DNA from: Dama dama
Lineage: Eukaryota > Chordata > Mammalia > Artiodactyla > Cervidae
Reading direction: 5' to 3'
DNA length: 64,000 nucleotides
Assembly (NCBI RefSeq): GCF_033118175.1
Contig: NC_083685.1
Coordinates: 125,980,501 to 126,044,500, forward strand
In this document: positions 44,477 to 56,090 of the stretch, piece by piece
Position numbering within the stretch: position 1 is the stretch's first letter
How the letters are laid out: each line of letters starts with the position of its first letter
Made by a program: the position numbers and the translations under genes
The notes under the pieces: generated by a model
Told to the model about the DNA's origin: nothing
What the model saw: the letters and a program-made list of their open reading frames with translations, nothing else
Databases searched by the model: none

Positions 44477-44806
44477 GGGAGCATCTGGTTTCCCTTCGGC
44501 CAGAGCCTGGGTGAGACCAGCATCTGCTGACTCCACAGCTTCTGTCTGGAGGGCTGGGAGGGAGAGACGGGAGACTGGGAGGACAGACGGAGGGCCGGGA
44601 GGACGGATGGGGGACCGGGAGTGGAAGGATGGACAGAAGACTGGGAGGACAGACGGAGGGCTGGGAGGACGGGCGGGGGACCGGGAGGATGGAGGGGGAC
44701 CAGGAGCAGAGGATGGATGGAAGACTGGGAGGGACAGACGGAGAACTGGGAGCTTCTGGTTTCCCTCCGGCCAGAGCCTGGGTGAGACCAGCGTCTGCTG
44801 ACTCCA
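44477..44806 (+). repeat. Compound minisatellite with flanking direct repeats
   Basis: Core (about 44548-44745): tandem degenerate units of about 66-84 bp built from 'gactgggaggacagacggag' and 'gggaggacggatgggggacc' blocks. It is flanked by two 59-bp direct copies (44477-44535 and 44748-44806) that differ at about four positions and are offset by 271 bp. This suggests duplication of a larger unit. The long frames here are repeat artefacts. Confidence 0.9.
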
Positions 44807-46820
44807 TGGTTTCCGCCTGGCCCTGCCAGCGTCCCTGGGGCCGCCACACCTCACCTTCTTTCCCTTCTCTAGGGAAACTCCCCCAGCGTGACCTGACCCT
44901 CCAGGGGCCCAGGCGGCTTGACCAGTCCGTGTTCCGGGGCCAACGACCATGACCAATGTGAGGGCCGTCAACACGCTCTCCCGCCTGGGTCTGGATGCTC
45001 TGTGGTCCAGGCCGAGAGAAAGAGGAAGCTGTGGGCGGGCAGACGGACGGGTGACCGTGCCAGCCGAGGCCTGAGAGCCCTCACGGCCCCCGAGGGGCCC
45101 TCCAGGCTCCCTGTCACGTGCAGAGCCAGCGCTCGTGGGGCCTGGCCCCAGGGACACTCTCTCCACCCCGGGGAGGGAGCTGGGGCTGCACCTGGTCCGG
45201 CAGGGGCCTGTGGAGCTCACCCCGCACCCACGGTTGGGGTGCGGGTGGTCAGCAGGGGGGCGTCCACCTGTGACCACTCCTGCCCCTCTGCGCAGATGGT
45301 CAAGCGCTCCCCAGGGTCGGACGCGGGGATGGGGCTCCTCGAGCCAGAGGGCTATGGCTGGCTCTTCACAGACGTTCCTTCATCCTCAGACCCCACCACC
45401 ACCATGCCTGTCACTCACTCTCCCCCAGCCAGGCTCAGCCGTCTGCTCAGAAGACCCCCTCCTTCCTTCTCCCGGCCCCTCTGAGCCCCGCAATGCCTCT
45501 TTCTGATGAGATCACCTCCGCCCAGGTGTCACTGCGTGCCTCCGTTTCATGGAAAGGCTGGAAGATCTCACAAAAGCAGGGACCACCAACAACTCCAGGC
45601 TTACACACACCCACGCCCCATCTCCACACTTCCCGGGGAAGGAAAACCAGATTGGAGGTGGGTCCAGAGAAGGCCGGGCCACCGAGGTCTCTCTTGTCTT
45701 CTTGCCAAACTGCACCGCCAGGGAGAAGAAAGGGACAGAACTTAAAATGGACTGTTAAATCTGTCCAACTGAGCCCTTAAGGCGTGTGCGTGTCACCTAG
45801 GTTACATCGCAAATGAGGTTCAAGCAGATGCCAGCGGCCTGACGCCCAGAAGGGGGAAGCAGCAGGCTCCAGACAGACCACCAGCCCCTCCCAAGCACCC
45901 GGGACCACCAAGCGGCTGGTGTCTAAGCGGTCAGCCTTCTCCCGGCTCTGGCCTCCAGTGTCTCTGCCAAATCGCCTGAGATCTCTGCAGGGAGCTGGGC
46001 GGAGGCTGAGGGGTGGGAGGGGGGAGCTGGCCTCCCCAGGACCCTGGATTGTGAGGATGGGGGTGGCACAGTGGGGAGGAGCCAGCCTTTGTGTCGGGGA
46101 CCTGAGCGGCTTTCCGGCTTTTTGTGAGTCCTTGTTCAGTCGGCTTCTCCTTTTGTGAAACGGGAACCTTACTCCTCACCCTGCCCCCTTGGCAGGGAGG
46201 CGTACAATGGGCTCAGAGATGTGAAACCATCTTCCTCAACATCCGCCGTATACCTGTGTTCATTTCTGCTCCGGCAGGAAGGTGAGACCACGCACTTGTG
46301 AGAACCCACATCTGTTCATGGTGAACCCGAAACGTCGGCCCACCAGACCGTGACTCAGAGGGCAGTGAGCACACAGGACCGGGCGGGGAGAGGGCGCTTC
46401 CAGAAGGCCTGGAGGGTGCCCACACTGCTGACTCGGGAGCAGGGTGGGGAAGAGGCTGTTGAGGCCACAGGAACCAAACTGACGGCTTTGCCAGGGGGTC
46501 CCCGCCCCCCGGCCCTGCCCCCATCATCACCACCTCCCTCTGTCTCCTTCTCTTTCTCGGCCGCCCCGGGCAGAGGCACACCTGTGCCTGCAGGGGAAGG
46601 CCTGGGTGCCAGACGGGGACACCTTCCCTTGTGCTGCTGAGGGATCAACCAGGAAGTGGTCCACTTACAAACTTCCATTCTTTGACTTTGAGAGGCCCAC
46701 TTCACCTTGAGCCTGAATGTGTGAGTTTCACGCTGAGGGTGACCCTAGCTCCCAAGGCTGACCTCAGGAAGGTCAGAAGCTTTCTCCCCACCCCCAGAAC
46801 GCCTCTAAGCATCCTGATCC
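44807..46820. other. Intergenic, GC-rich, no gene seen
   Basis: Long overlapping open frames exist on both strands (for example minus 44345-45277), but they reflect GC content and the minisatellite. I see no domain, signal peptide or supported exon and no young retroelement in this 2 kb. Confidence 0.45.
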
Positions 46821-46825
46821 TGGGC

Positions 46826-46992
46826 CTTCCCTGATGATCCAGTGGCTAAGACTCCGTGCTCCCAATCCCAGGTTGGATTCCTGGTCAGGGAGTTAGATCC
46901 CACACGCCACAGCTAAAGACCCTGCATGACGCAACTCAGGCCCAGCACAGCCAAAGTAATGAATTAAAAATAAGTAAATACTTATTTAAAAA
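46826..46992 (+). mobile_element. tRNA-derived SINE
   Basis: 'gggccttccctgatgatcca' to 'cacagccaaagtaatgaatt', then an A/T-rich tail. Confidence 0.78.
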
Positions 46993-47137
46993 ATGCATCC
47001 TGACCCCACTGCTCATCTGCCTCACACCACAGCAGACTTCCTGCAGACGTTTTTCAGAAGCTGAGAGAATGTGTATGTTTCAAAGGGCCAGTGCAGGCTA
47101 CAGGGCTTTGTCCTAGGAGAGCAGTAACTATAGACAC

Positions 47138-47272
47138 AGACGGCATCACCGGCTCCATGGACAGGAGTTTGAGTAAACTACGGGAGCTGGTAATGGATAG
47201 GGAGGCCTGGCGTGCTGCAGTCCATGCGGTCGCAAAGAGTCGGACGTGACTGAGCGACTGAACTGAACTGAA
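47138..47272 (+). mobile_element. BovB 3' end, short, with duplication
   Basis: Only the last ~135 bp of BovB in sense orientation, ending in TGAAC repeats. Flanks share 'aactatagaca' (about 47127-47137 and 47271-47281), taken as the target-site duplication. Confidence 0.8.
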
Positions 47273-47282
47273 CTATAGACAA

Positions 47283-47512
47283 GAGCTTCCCAGGTGGACC
47301 AAGTAGTAAAGCACCCGCCTGCCAGCGTAGGAGACCTAAGAGACGCGGGTTCAGTCCCTGGGTCGGGAAGATCCCCTGGAGGAGGGCATGGCAACCCACT
47401 CCAGTGTTCTTGCCTGGAGAATCCCCTGGACAGAGGAACCTGGCAGGCTACAGTCCATGGGGTCCCAGAGAGTCAGACACAACCGAAGCGACTTAGCAAA
47501 AAGAAGAAGCAA
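47283..47512 (+). mobile_element. Bov-tA SINE at the same target
   Basis: 'gagcttcccaggtggaccaa' to 'cagacacaaccgaagcgact'. 'tatagacaa' occurs just before it and again at its end (about 47513-47521), so it used the target sequence already duplicated by BovB. Confidence 0.82.
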
Positions 47513-47853
47513 TTATAGACAAGGATGTGTCTCCATTCACGTTCCCAGGCATCGTCTTGAGTACTGTACGTCCTGCCAGTTAGGCAAGAGCCAGCCGTGC
47601 TGACTTACCTGGCCCTGTGTCTTTTGTCTTCCCTTTATCTCTTTCTGGTTTCCTGTGCCACCCTGATACCCAGAGAAGTTAGCCCACTTCTGTTTTCTGA
47701 GCCTCTTAGCACATTACAACGTGAAGAAACACAAAAAAGGACAAGTGAAAATTAGGTAATTTAACAAATCAGAGTTTTTGCAAAACACACAGAGCAAGAA
47801 ATTGGACTATTCTTCAGACTTCCGCAAGATTTATAAAAATATTAATTCATGGT

Positions 47854-48279
47854 TGTTAGGAAAAACGCCGCGGGAGGAAAAAAGCCGCCTCTGAGGACCG
47901 GTGGTAAAGGCCTTTATTAAGCGTCGCTCTCGGGCAGAACTCCCGGGGGCTGGTGAGTGAGGAGACAAAGGGAGTCTGCGAGGTTTGAGGGGTAGGGAGG
48001 GGTTTTATAGCCAGGGTCGGCGTCCAAGCCAGGTCTTTTCATATAAGGAAGAAAGCGCGGGTACAGTGGTGGTCAGTGTCCGAGGGCTCTATGTTGGTAC
48101 CTGATTGGACCAGGCTGCAGGGGGCCAGCCCCTGGAAGTTTAGCCAGCCTCCGGAATTTGCCTTGCAGCACTTTTCCCGGGGGCATGCCCCGACCTTTCA
48201 ATGGTGCAGGCTGGTCATGGGCCCCAGGTGTAGAGTTAGGGGAAAGGCTCCCTCACCCTCTCTCTTCTGGGAAGTCCCA
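47854..48279 (-). mobile_element. Probable solo LTR of an endogenous retrovirus
   Basis: Read on the minus strand it starts TGGGACTTCC and ends CCTAACA, giving TG...CA ends over 426 bp. In order it has a CCAAT box (48104-48108), a TATA box (CTATAAAACC, near 48001-48008) and AATAAA (47913-47918) about 85 bp further on: the U3-R-U5 layout of an LTR. No gag, pol or env remnant adjoins it. A clean 4-6 bp target duplication is not seen, although aattcatg and aatttatg lie near the two ends. It lies 5.8 kb upstream of CD300A in the same orientation. Confidence 0.7.
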
Positions 48280-48414
48280 TAATTTATGAGCCTTTACGGA
48301 GAAACTCACTGAAAATAATGTCAGTACTAAGTTTGAGAAAATGTTCTGAAATTGGGTTCTGGTGATGGCTGTACAACTCCGTAAATGGACTAGAAATTAC
48401 TGAATTATATAGAT

Positions 48415-48618
48415 ATTCTGGAGCTTCAGAGGTAAAGAATCCACCTGCCAAGCAGGAAATGTGGGTTCAGTTTTCTGGGTCGGGAAGATTCCCTGCAGAA
48501 GGAAATAGTAACCCACTCCAGTATTCTTGCCCGGGGAAATCCTGTGGACAGGGGAGCCTAGCAGGCTACAGTCCATGGGGTCACAAAGAGTCAGACACGA
48601 CTGAGTGACTGAACATGC
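48415..48618 (+). mobile_element. Bov-tA SINE
   Basis: 'tctggagcttcagaggtaaa' to 'gtcagacacgactgagtgac'. Confidence 0.85.
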
Positions 48619-49410
48619 AGGCTTGCCTTCTTCATGCTCTGGACGGGTGGATTGCTGGAGGGAAAAAAAAGAAAAAGTAAAGTTGAAGCCCGTTGTGAAG
48701 ATGAGCCAAAAGACCCTCCCTCCACCCAACCCCACCCCATCCATCGCCCTGGGCCCTGCAGGTCTTTCTCCTTGGGTTTTGTCCCCTCAACTGCCCCTCG
48801 CCACCAGACCCTTCCTGATCAAATGTCACTTCGCCAGAGGGCTGATTGACTCCTTCCTGCTAAGTGAGAGGAAAACAAGGGAGGCTGTCAACAGGCCCGG
48901 ACAAAGTCATCAGAAACTTTCAGCAGAGGGGATGGGTGTCTACCTGTCTCTTCCTGGGGATCGGGGAGAGACAGTTCATTAAGGGCTGTGGTGTGGGTGC
49001 CGCTTGCCAGCAGAGCTGAAGGCAAGACGGCTTGCTGCCCTGGCCTGGCGTCCACTTCATGTGCCCAAAGCACGCCTATCTGCTCCATCACGCTCTGAAG
49101 TCCAGCACCTTCTGTGCTTCAGCTCCCATCTGCCCACCTGGCTCCAGATTCCTGGCTGTGTCTGGGCTCCACCCTTGCCTTTCTGCCCCCTTGGTCGGCC
49201 CCAAGGGGACACATGAGAGCCCCAGGGGTTCAGGGTGACAAGGAAAGGAGTGAGCAGGGGCTGGACAGGCGAGCTGGGGTGGACCAGATGGCCAAGCCTC
49301 GCCTTGGACCAGGCAGGCTGTGGGGCAGTGCTGGGAGGTCCCACAGGCCTGGGCCTAATTCCCAAGGTGGCCAGAGCCGGGGAATACTAGTCAGGCAGCC
49401 GAGAAGCGGT
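48619..49410. other. Intergenic, no gene seen
   Basis: Mixed-composition sequence with short chance frames on both strands. No domain, splice-supported exon or repeat recognised. Confidence 0.4.
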
Positions 49411-49421
49411 GTAGCAGGGGC

Positions 49422-49492
49422 TAGAGACAGAGGAGCCTGGCGGGCTACAGTCCCAAGGGTCGCAAAGAGACGGACACGGCAGAGTGCTGAGC
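49422..49492 (+). mobile_element. Bov-A fragment
   Basis: 'gacagaggagcctggcgggc' to 'gacggacacggcagagtgct'. Only the 3' end of the element. Confidence 0.7.
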
Positions 49493-49629
49493 ATGCCTGG
49501 CCCGCTCAGGGACAAATAAAGAGGCTTCCTTAGCACCCCTGAAGGATGCAACGGGCCAGCCGTGAGCGGTCCCTGTCGCCATCTGGCGGTGGTCGCCAGA
49601 ACTGCCGGCTCTCTGGGGCAGGTAACTGT

Positions 49630-50012
49630 TTCTTGATGCTTTTGAACTGTGGTGTTGGAGAAGACTCTTGAGAGTCCCTTGGACTGCAAGGAGATCCAAC
49701 CAGTCCATCCTAAAGGAGATCAGTCCTGAATATTCATTGGAAGGACCTATGCTGAAGCTGAAACTCCAATACTTTGGCCACCTGATGCAAAGAACTGACT
49801 CATTTGAAAAGACCCTGATGCTGGGAAAGATTGAAGGCTGGAGAAGAAGGGGACGACAGAAGATGAAATGGTTGGATGGCATCACCGACTCGATGGACAT
49901 GAGTTTGAGTAAACTCCGGGAGCTGGTGATGGACGGGGAGGCCTGGCATGCTGCGGTCCATGGGGTCACAGAGAGTCGTACACGACTGAGCGACTGAACT
50001 GAACTGAACTTT
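49630..50012 (+). mobile_element. BovB 3' end, sense
   Basis: 'gatgcttttgaactgtggtg' to 'cgactgaactgaactgaact'. It retains a short open tail of the reverse transcriptase frame. Confidence 0.92.
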
Positions 50013-51712
50013 GTTTCTGTCTCTGCAAGTCAGGAAGTGCAGACAGAGGCTTCTGTCCAGGCATGCAGGGGTGTGGCACTGATCCTTCCTGATCCCCCAG
50101 CCAGGAGCCCAGGAACAAGGGGAAGGCTCCGGGCCCTTGAAAAGAGGATGTAGGGCCTTCAGAGAGGTGGTGGGGGAGTAGGAGACGAAAGCAGAAGGGA
50201 TGGAGCTAGAAAGAGAACAGTGCCCGGCTCCCAGACCAGGAGGGATGGCAGACACTGGAGCTCAGGCTCTGGGGTCTCTTGGGCTCTTGGTCTGCAGCCA
50301 GTGAGACCAGGATCGACTCAGACACCCAACTAGATCCTCACCTCTGAGGTCAGCCAGGGGTGGTCCAGCTGCCCCATTAAGGTGGGCAGGCTGGTCCTCC
50401 ACGTCCAGCTACCTATGGACTGTTCTAGAAGAGGGGTGGCGCTGAGGCTGCAGGTGGTAGCAGGTTGGGAAGCAGAGACAGGGAATCTAGTCTCAGCCCC
50501 CCCCCCCCCCCCCCCTGCCACGCTCCTGGTAATGCTCTCCACCACCAGGCTCTGCATTCAAGGCGGCGACACCCAGGGCTCCCTGCTGACAGGAACCTCT
50601 TTCTGAGTACGTGTTTTGGCCACAGGGACCAGAGCATGAGACCTTAAACACCGTTGAGGTTTCTAGCTCTAGAGAGCAGGAGGCCCAGCTCCCGTCATGG
50701 GTAATTTCAGGGGTCAGAGTGCGTGTATGTATGGCTCGGGGAGGGAGGGCAGAGGGTAGAAGAACCAGCAGAGCACTGTGGGGCCTGGGGCGAGGGGAGA
50801 AGCAGAAAGAAGCATAAACCTGAGTGGGCTCCTCCGTCCCACTCACCAGTTCATTTACACAGAAGCTGGCAAGAGTCTACAGCCTGGACGCATATTACAC
50901 TCTCCCAGGGAGCTTTCAAGAAAACACCCACGCCTAAATGCCTAAGCCACCTCCTTCATCTCCCTCCCTGTTTTCCCTAGCCAGCTGGGCCCCAAGATCC
51001 TGACTTTGTTGATATGCGTGGAGTCCTGGCAGGGCATTCATGCCCCCAAGGAAGAGGGAGGAGGGAGCATGCTGCCAAGAGAGAGAAGAGGTTCCAGGCA
51101 GACCCTGGATGCACCCTGGAGCCAGTGCAGGCAGCGCAGGAGTCCACCAGGGACTCAGTTCAAGGAGACACTCTCTAACCCCTAGACCACCACCCAACAG
51201 CTCCCCTGGGAAGGAGGGGACTCAAACGGGGCACTCAGAGTGACAGTGAAACCTGGGACCGAGTGATCTGGTGTCCCACCGCAATCCTTCCACGGGGTCA
51301 GATCCACAGGGGTGGTGCTGAACATGAATGCACAGATAAAAGGATGGATGGATGGGTGGACGGATACTGAAAGCGCTTAGGAGCTTAGACTCTGGGTCTT
51401 GCTACCTGGCTAGCCCTGCCTATCCTAGGAGAGCCATGCCTTTCAAAGGCCCAGCCCATCCCTTCCCTTCAGACTTTGTCCAGGGACCCCCACCCCTTCC
51501 CTAGCCACATGACCTTGCACTTGGACAGGCTGCCCTGAACCCGTGTGCCAGGACATGTCCCTCCAGGTTTAACTAGTCCAGCCAGGAGCCAAGAACCTGC
51601 CGTACTATCCGTCTCCACCAGGGGGCGCTCTATGCCCAGGCACTTTTTATTGGTCTGTTTGACAACTATTCAACTGAGATCCACGCTGTGCCAAGCGCTG
51701 GGTCCAAAGACG
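50013..51712. other. Intergenic, no gene seen
   Basis: 1.7 kb without recognisable retroelements, exons or RNA genes, apart from a C run at 50497-50515. Overlapping frames show no known domain. Confidence 0.45.
50497..50515 (-). repeat. Poly-C (poly-G on minus) run
   Basis: Nineteen consecutive C; potential quadruplex on the minus strand and prone to length error. Confidence 0.95.
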
Positions 51713-51717
51713 GGGGT

Positions 51718-51846
51718 AAGTAAGGTTAGTCACTCAGTCCTGTCTGACTCTTTGCGATCCCGTGGACTGTAGCCTGTCAGGCTCCTCTGTTCATGAAATT
51801 CTCCAGGCAAGAATACTGGAGTGAGTTGCCATTTCCTTCTCTGGTT
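51718..51846 (-). mobile_element. Bov-A fragment
   Basis: 'aaggttagtcactcagtcct' to 'gagttgccatttccttctct'. Confidence 0.82.
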
Positions 51847-52542
51847 TCTCAATAGAATTCTTCAATTTTTTTTACGCAGTTCAGTATTGCCTTCTGAAGG
51901 TCAGAAACTTGTAAAGTCCTTTTTTGTAAGAGCACCACAGTACAAAAGTATCTATAAATGACAAAAGACTTAAAAGTCATAGTTAAATATCTGATAAATT
52001 GATAAAGAAATTGGACAATACTTATTCCTTAGTCAAAGTAACCAGAGATCTCAAAATCAAATATAAGTCACTTAAAGGCAAAGAAACTCATATAATCTGT
52101 TTATCAAAAATGCACACACAAAAAAAAATACATGAAGATAAGATTCAGCCTGGGATGGGCTTGCCCAGGGGCACTTGGAGAACTGGGTCCTGGTGCATTG
52201 GGAGGAGGAGGGGGCTGGAGATGGGAGACCCCAGGGGAAGGAAAGTTAAGTCCCAAGAGGAGGTGGGAGGGGAGGAGGAAGGAGGGAACGTATGGCGGCA
52301 GAAAGGATTTCAGGATTTGAAACTTGGAACAGGAGGGAGTCCATAAAGAAACTCAGGACCCTCAGGAAGATAAAACCTGGAACTTCCAAGGTCAGCAGCA
52401 AACTACACAAGATTCCTCCAGGAGGTCCTGACTCAGGCCCCGGAGCCCCCCTTCCCTGCTGGTCCAAGGGTGGCCAGAAAACCTTCCCCTGGTCACCGCG
52501 AGGACTGGGGGCAGGATGGTCATCTGAAAAGATCCCTCCCCT
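51847..52542. other. Intergenic, no gene seen
   Basis: AT-rich to about 52140, then purine-rich. The + frame 52292-52564 is open but has no resemblance I can name. Confidence 0.35.
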
Positions 52543-52584
52543 GTCTACAGCCATACCACCCTGAGCACGCCCAATCTCGTCCGA
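52543..52584 (+). pseudogene. 5S rRNA 5' fragment
   Basis: Begins GTCTACAGCCATACCACCCT and continues GAGCACGCCCAATCTCGTC, matching the first ~41 nt of vertebrate 5S rRNA with four substitutions. Similarity stops before the internal promoter (box A, intermediate element, box C), so this copy cannot be transcribed as 5S. It is either a truncated 5S pseudogene or the head of a 5S-derived element. Confidence 0.85.
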
Positions 52585-53995
52585 AAAGACCCCTCCTCCC
52601 TGCCTTGCACCCTGGAAATGCCAGGGTGGGGGATCTCCCTCCTGCCAGGCAAGGTGGAACTTCCTTCCTAATCTCAATGAGCCCGAAACCGGTCAAGAGG
52701 ACCATGGTCCCTTGTGGCCTCTGGTTGGAATATGACCCTGTGTACACGTTTCACCTCCTTGGAGGACGGGGTCTTTAACTACCCGCCCCGGTGGTCTCGG
52801 GCTGAGCCTGGTGGATGATGCTCCCTCCTGGTGTGGGAGGGACACACTTGACCGAGGTTCTCTGGGCTCTGGATGGGGAGATGCCCGTGGCTTTTACGGC
52901 TTTCCTTGTAGGCAACAGTGGGTCACTGGTGTATCCAATCACAGCTCTCTTACCTCACTTGGGATGCTTTGGGGAGTGTGGGTAGGCAGCCCCTTCCCTG
53001 TTCTTTTATTGACACATGAAGGGCAAGGATGCAGCTTCCTAAACAGAGACTTTCCATGTGATGTGTTCAGTGCCTGCCCTCCCTTGACCCAGATCTGTAG
53101 CCTGTATCTGGGAAGAGGCACACGGATCTCAACATTCTTGGCTCACGGACAAGAGAGATAATTGTCTTCCTTTATTTATTAATGCCATCTGCTTTCCTGG
53201 AGGAGGGAAAAAAAATCTCTGCAGGGTGGTGCCAGGGAGTCTCAACCTCCAGGCAGGGGTACCCATCCCAGAGAGAACCAAGCGAAGTACGCACGGGGGT
53301 GCATGAAACAGAACAGTAGCCGTGTCTGCAAGACCACACTGACTCATAAAAGACGCATTCTCTGATTTTCATTGTCAACCTTTGAGTTAAAGCCTAAGCT
53401 AAATAGTAGTAATGTCTTGGTTTATGAAGAGGTTTTCTTGGGAAGAATTTTGGTTTCGTGCTATATTTGTGAATTAGAGAATAGCTGTTAGGCATTATTT
53501 TATGGATAACTGATTTGCATATGGTTGATTACAAAGGAAACATACTAGAATCCGAAACCAAAAAGGCTTCATTATGTACCCAGGCCCTTTCTGGGGTCCT
53601 TCTCGTCAAGCCACCCCAGCGTACAGCCCACCCTCCTCAACCTCACCCAAGACTGGTCCAGGAGGGTATGGGAAGGATTGCATCTCCCCACCCCCGGATC
53701 CATATGGTGAAGGAGGTCCTCGTGCCTCAGGAGGAGACATGGTTTGGAGAGATGCTCCTTACAGGAGCGATCAAGTTGACATGAAGTCGAGACGGTGACC
53801 CCCGGCCCAGTATGACTGGCACCCCCTTGAAGAGTGGACATTCGGACTCACAGACACGCACAGAGGGAACACGTGACGAGACAGAGAGGAGACGGCCGCC
53901 GGCCCGCCAAGGGGAGCCTGGAACAGGCCCTTCCCGCAGCTTCAGGTGGGACCCGGCCTCCTGACGACCTTCATTTTCCTCTGGTTGCCCTGCAC
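52585..53995. other. Intergenic, no gene seen
   Basis: 1.4 kb of mixed composition without recognised exons or repeats. Confidence 0.4.
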
Positions 53996-54001
53996 AGCGT
54001 C

Positions 54002-54215
54002 GCCCTCCCTGGTGGCTCAGGGGTAAAGAATCCGTCTGCAATGCAGGAGCCGCCAGAGACACAGGTTTGATCCCTGGGTCGGGAAGATCCCCTGGAGAAG
54101 GGAATGGCTACCCACTCCAGTGTTCTTGCCGGGACAATCCCCTGAGCAGAGGAGCCTGGTGGGTACAGTCCATGGGGTCACAAAGAGTAGGACACAACTG
54201 AAGCGAGTTAGCATA
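54002..54215 (+). mobile_element. Bov-tA SINE
   Basis: 'cctccctggtggctcagggg' to 'aggacacaactgaagcgagt'. Confidence 0.86.
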
Positions 54216-54227
54216 CACGCACACACA

Positions 54228-54326
54228 CACAGCACGTGGGATTGTAATTCCTCGGCCAGGGATGGAACTGCACTCCCTGCAGTAGCGTCTCGAAGTCTTA
54301 ACCCCTGGACCACCAGGGAAGCCCCT
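54228..54326 (-). mobile_element. tRNA-derived SINE fragment
   Basis: 'cacgtgggattgtaattcct' to 'ctggaccaccagggaagccc', immediately after the Bov-tA and in the opposite direction. Confidence 0.78.
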
Positions 54327-54906
54327 CGTCACTGTGATTTTGGACTTCCAGGCTCCAGAACCATGAGAGGTTACATTTCTGTTAAGTTGCCCAGTCTGTG
54401 CTACTTTAGCAGATGGCAAAGCAGCAAATATATCAGATTCGCTACTCACCGGTCCCCGTGGAGGAGGGACCTTCCGATGACTCACAAACTCCCCTGTAGG
54501 CCTTGGTGATTCTGACCAAGGAAGAGACCCCCTCGCCCCACCCAGGCTGGTCCCCTGGGCTCCATTTTCCAGTCTGACAACCTCCCCCAGGGAAGCCCTC
54601 ACCCCCAACACAGGTACTCGGACACTTGCACACTTACGGGTAACCATCCTTGCAGCCCAAGAGTTTGGTAGCACCTTATAGAAACGGTAAGGCGGCTGTA
54701 GAAATCACACAGGTGGTGGGCGGTAGCTTAACTCCCAGAGACATCTGATTCGGAGCCGAAGTGACACCCGGAGACGGAGTTCAGAGGTCTGGGGTGTTAG
54801 GAGGATCGTGTACACGACGGAGTTCAGCTCGGAAACTGATGGCAGTGAGCCTGATGGCAGGGGAGGGCCTTTCACAAATACTGATGAAGAACTGAAGAAT
54901 GAATGA

Positions 54907-55110
54907 GGGACTTCCTGGTGGTCCAGTGACAAGACTCCACGCTCCCAGTGCAGGGGGCCCGGGTTGGATCCCTGGTCAGGGAACCAGATCCCATGTGCCC
55001 TAACTAAGAGTTCACATGCCACAACTAAAAATCCTGCATGCCACAGCTAAGACCTGGAACAGCCAAATAAATCAATAAAAATATTTTTGAAAAAAAATGA
55101 ATGAATGAAT
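54907..55110 (+). mobile_element. tRNA-derived SINE with AATG tail
   Basis: 'gggacttcctggtggtccag' to 'ggaacagccaaataaatcaa', A-rich tail ending in four AATG units. Confidence 0.82.
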
Positions 55111-55582
55111 GAACCAGCTAAATGTTGTTCCCAAGTCTGAACTGTCTCCCCTCTGGACACGGCATGTTTTATAATGATGAGCTAGCTGCAAGCAGAGAAA
55201 CTGCAAAGGGCGGGAGCACACCAACTGTGCCATGAATATCTCACCCTGAGTTCTCAGAATTGCAATTATTTAGCAAGGAGGGGCGGATGGGCATGGGGGG
55301 TCCCGTGCCCCTACATGCAAAGAACACACGCAGTCTTCTCCAGGCCCTCAGCCTCCTCAAAAAAAAAACTCCCCAGGGAAGAATGTAATGGAAAAAGTAG
55401 GCAGGGTGAGAGAAGCTTATCTTTCTGGGGTGTAACCAAGGATCGCAGAGTCTGGCCTCCGTGAAGGGCAGGGCAGGGACCACACAGACCCATGGGAAGA
55501 GAGGCTGCTGCAGGGGAAGTTCACTTTGGGGCATCTTTTCTTTCTTTCAGATCAATTTTTTTAAAAATATGCAATTTATTTT

Positions 55583-55735
55583 CAGAACTTCCCTGGAGGT
55601 CTGGTGGCTAAGACTCTGCGCTCCCAATGCAGGGGGCCCGGGTTGGATCCCTGGTCAGGGAACAAGATCCCACATGCTGCATGAAGTCAAATAAATAAAA
55701 TAATAAATATTTTAATTAAAAAATAAAAATATGTA
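55583..55735 (+). mobile_element. tRNA-derived SINE
   Basis: 'cagaacttccctggaggtct' to 'catgctgcatgaagtcaaat' with an A/T-rich tail. Confidence 0.8.
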
Positions 55736-55934
55736 GTTTATTTTCATGGGGAAGGAAAGAATGAGAGGAAAGGAGGAAAGGAAGGACAGGGAGGAGAGAG
55801 AGGAAAACAGTGAAAGTCTTCCTGTCCTTCGTCTGCCGGGTCCCAGGGACCCGACTCCTCCTCTTTAATCTGCTATGATGTCTTTTGTCTCTTTATGCAA
55901 ATACAGGAAAATGTGGATACAGGGAAAGAAAAAA

Positions 55935-56090
55935 AGTGAAAGTCGCTCAGTCGTGTCCGACTCTTTGCAACCCCACGGAGAAGTCCATGGAATTCTCCAG
56001 GCCAGAATCCTGGAGAGGGTAGCCTATACTAGAGAGAGGTCTCCCGCATTGCAGGCCGGTTCTTTACCAGCTGAGCCAGCAGGGAAGCCC
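55935..56090 (-). mobile_element. Bov-tA SINE, internally deleted
   Basis: 'gtgaaagtcgctcagtcgtg' to 'gctgagccagcagggaagcc', missing part of the Bov-A body near 55980. Confidence 0.83.

Noticed and set aside
44345..45277. 310-codon minus-strand open frame, Ser/Pro-rich with repeats
   Set aside because: It spans the minisatellite and GC-rich DNA; its repeated residues mirror the DNA repeat and a second frame is equally open.
52292..52564. 90-codon + frame rich in Lys/Pro
   Set aside because: No recognisable domain, and it overlaps the 5S fragment at its end.
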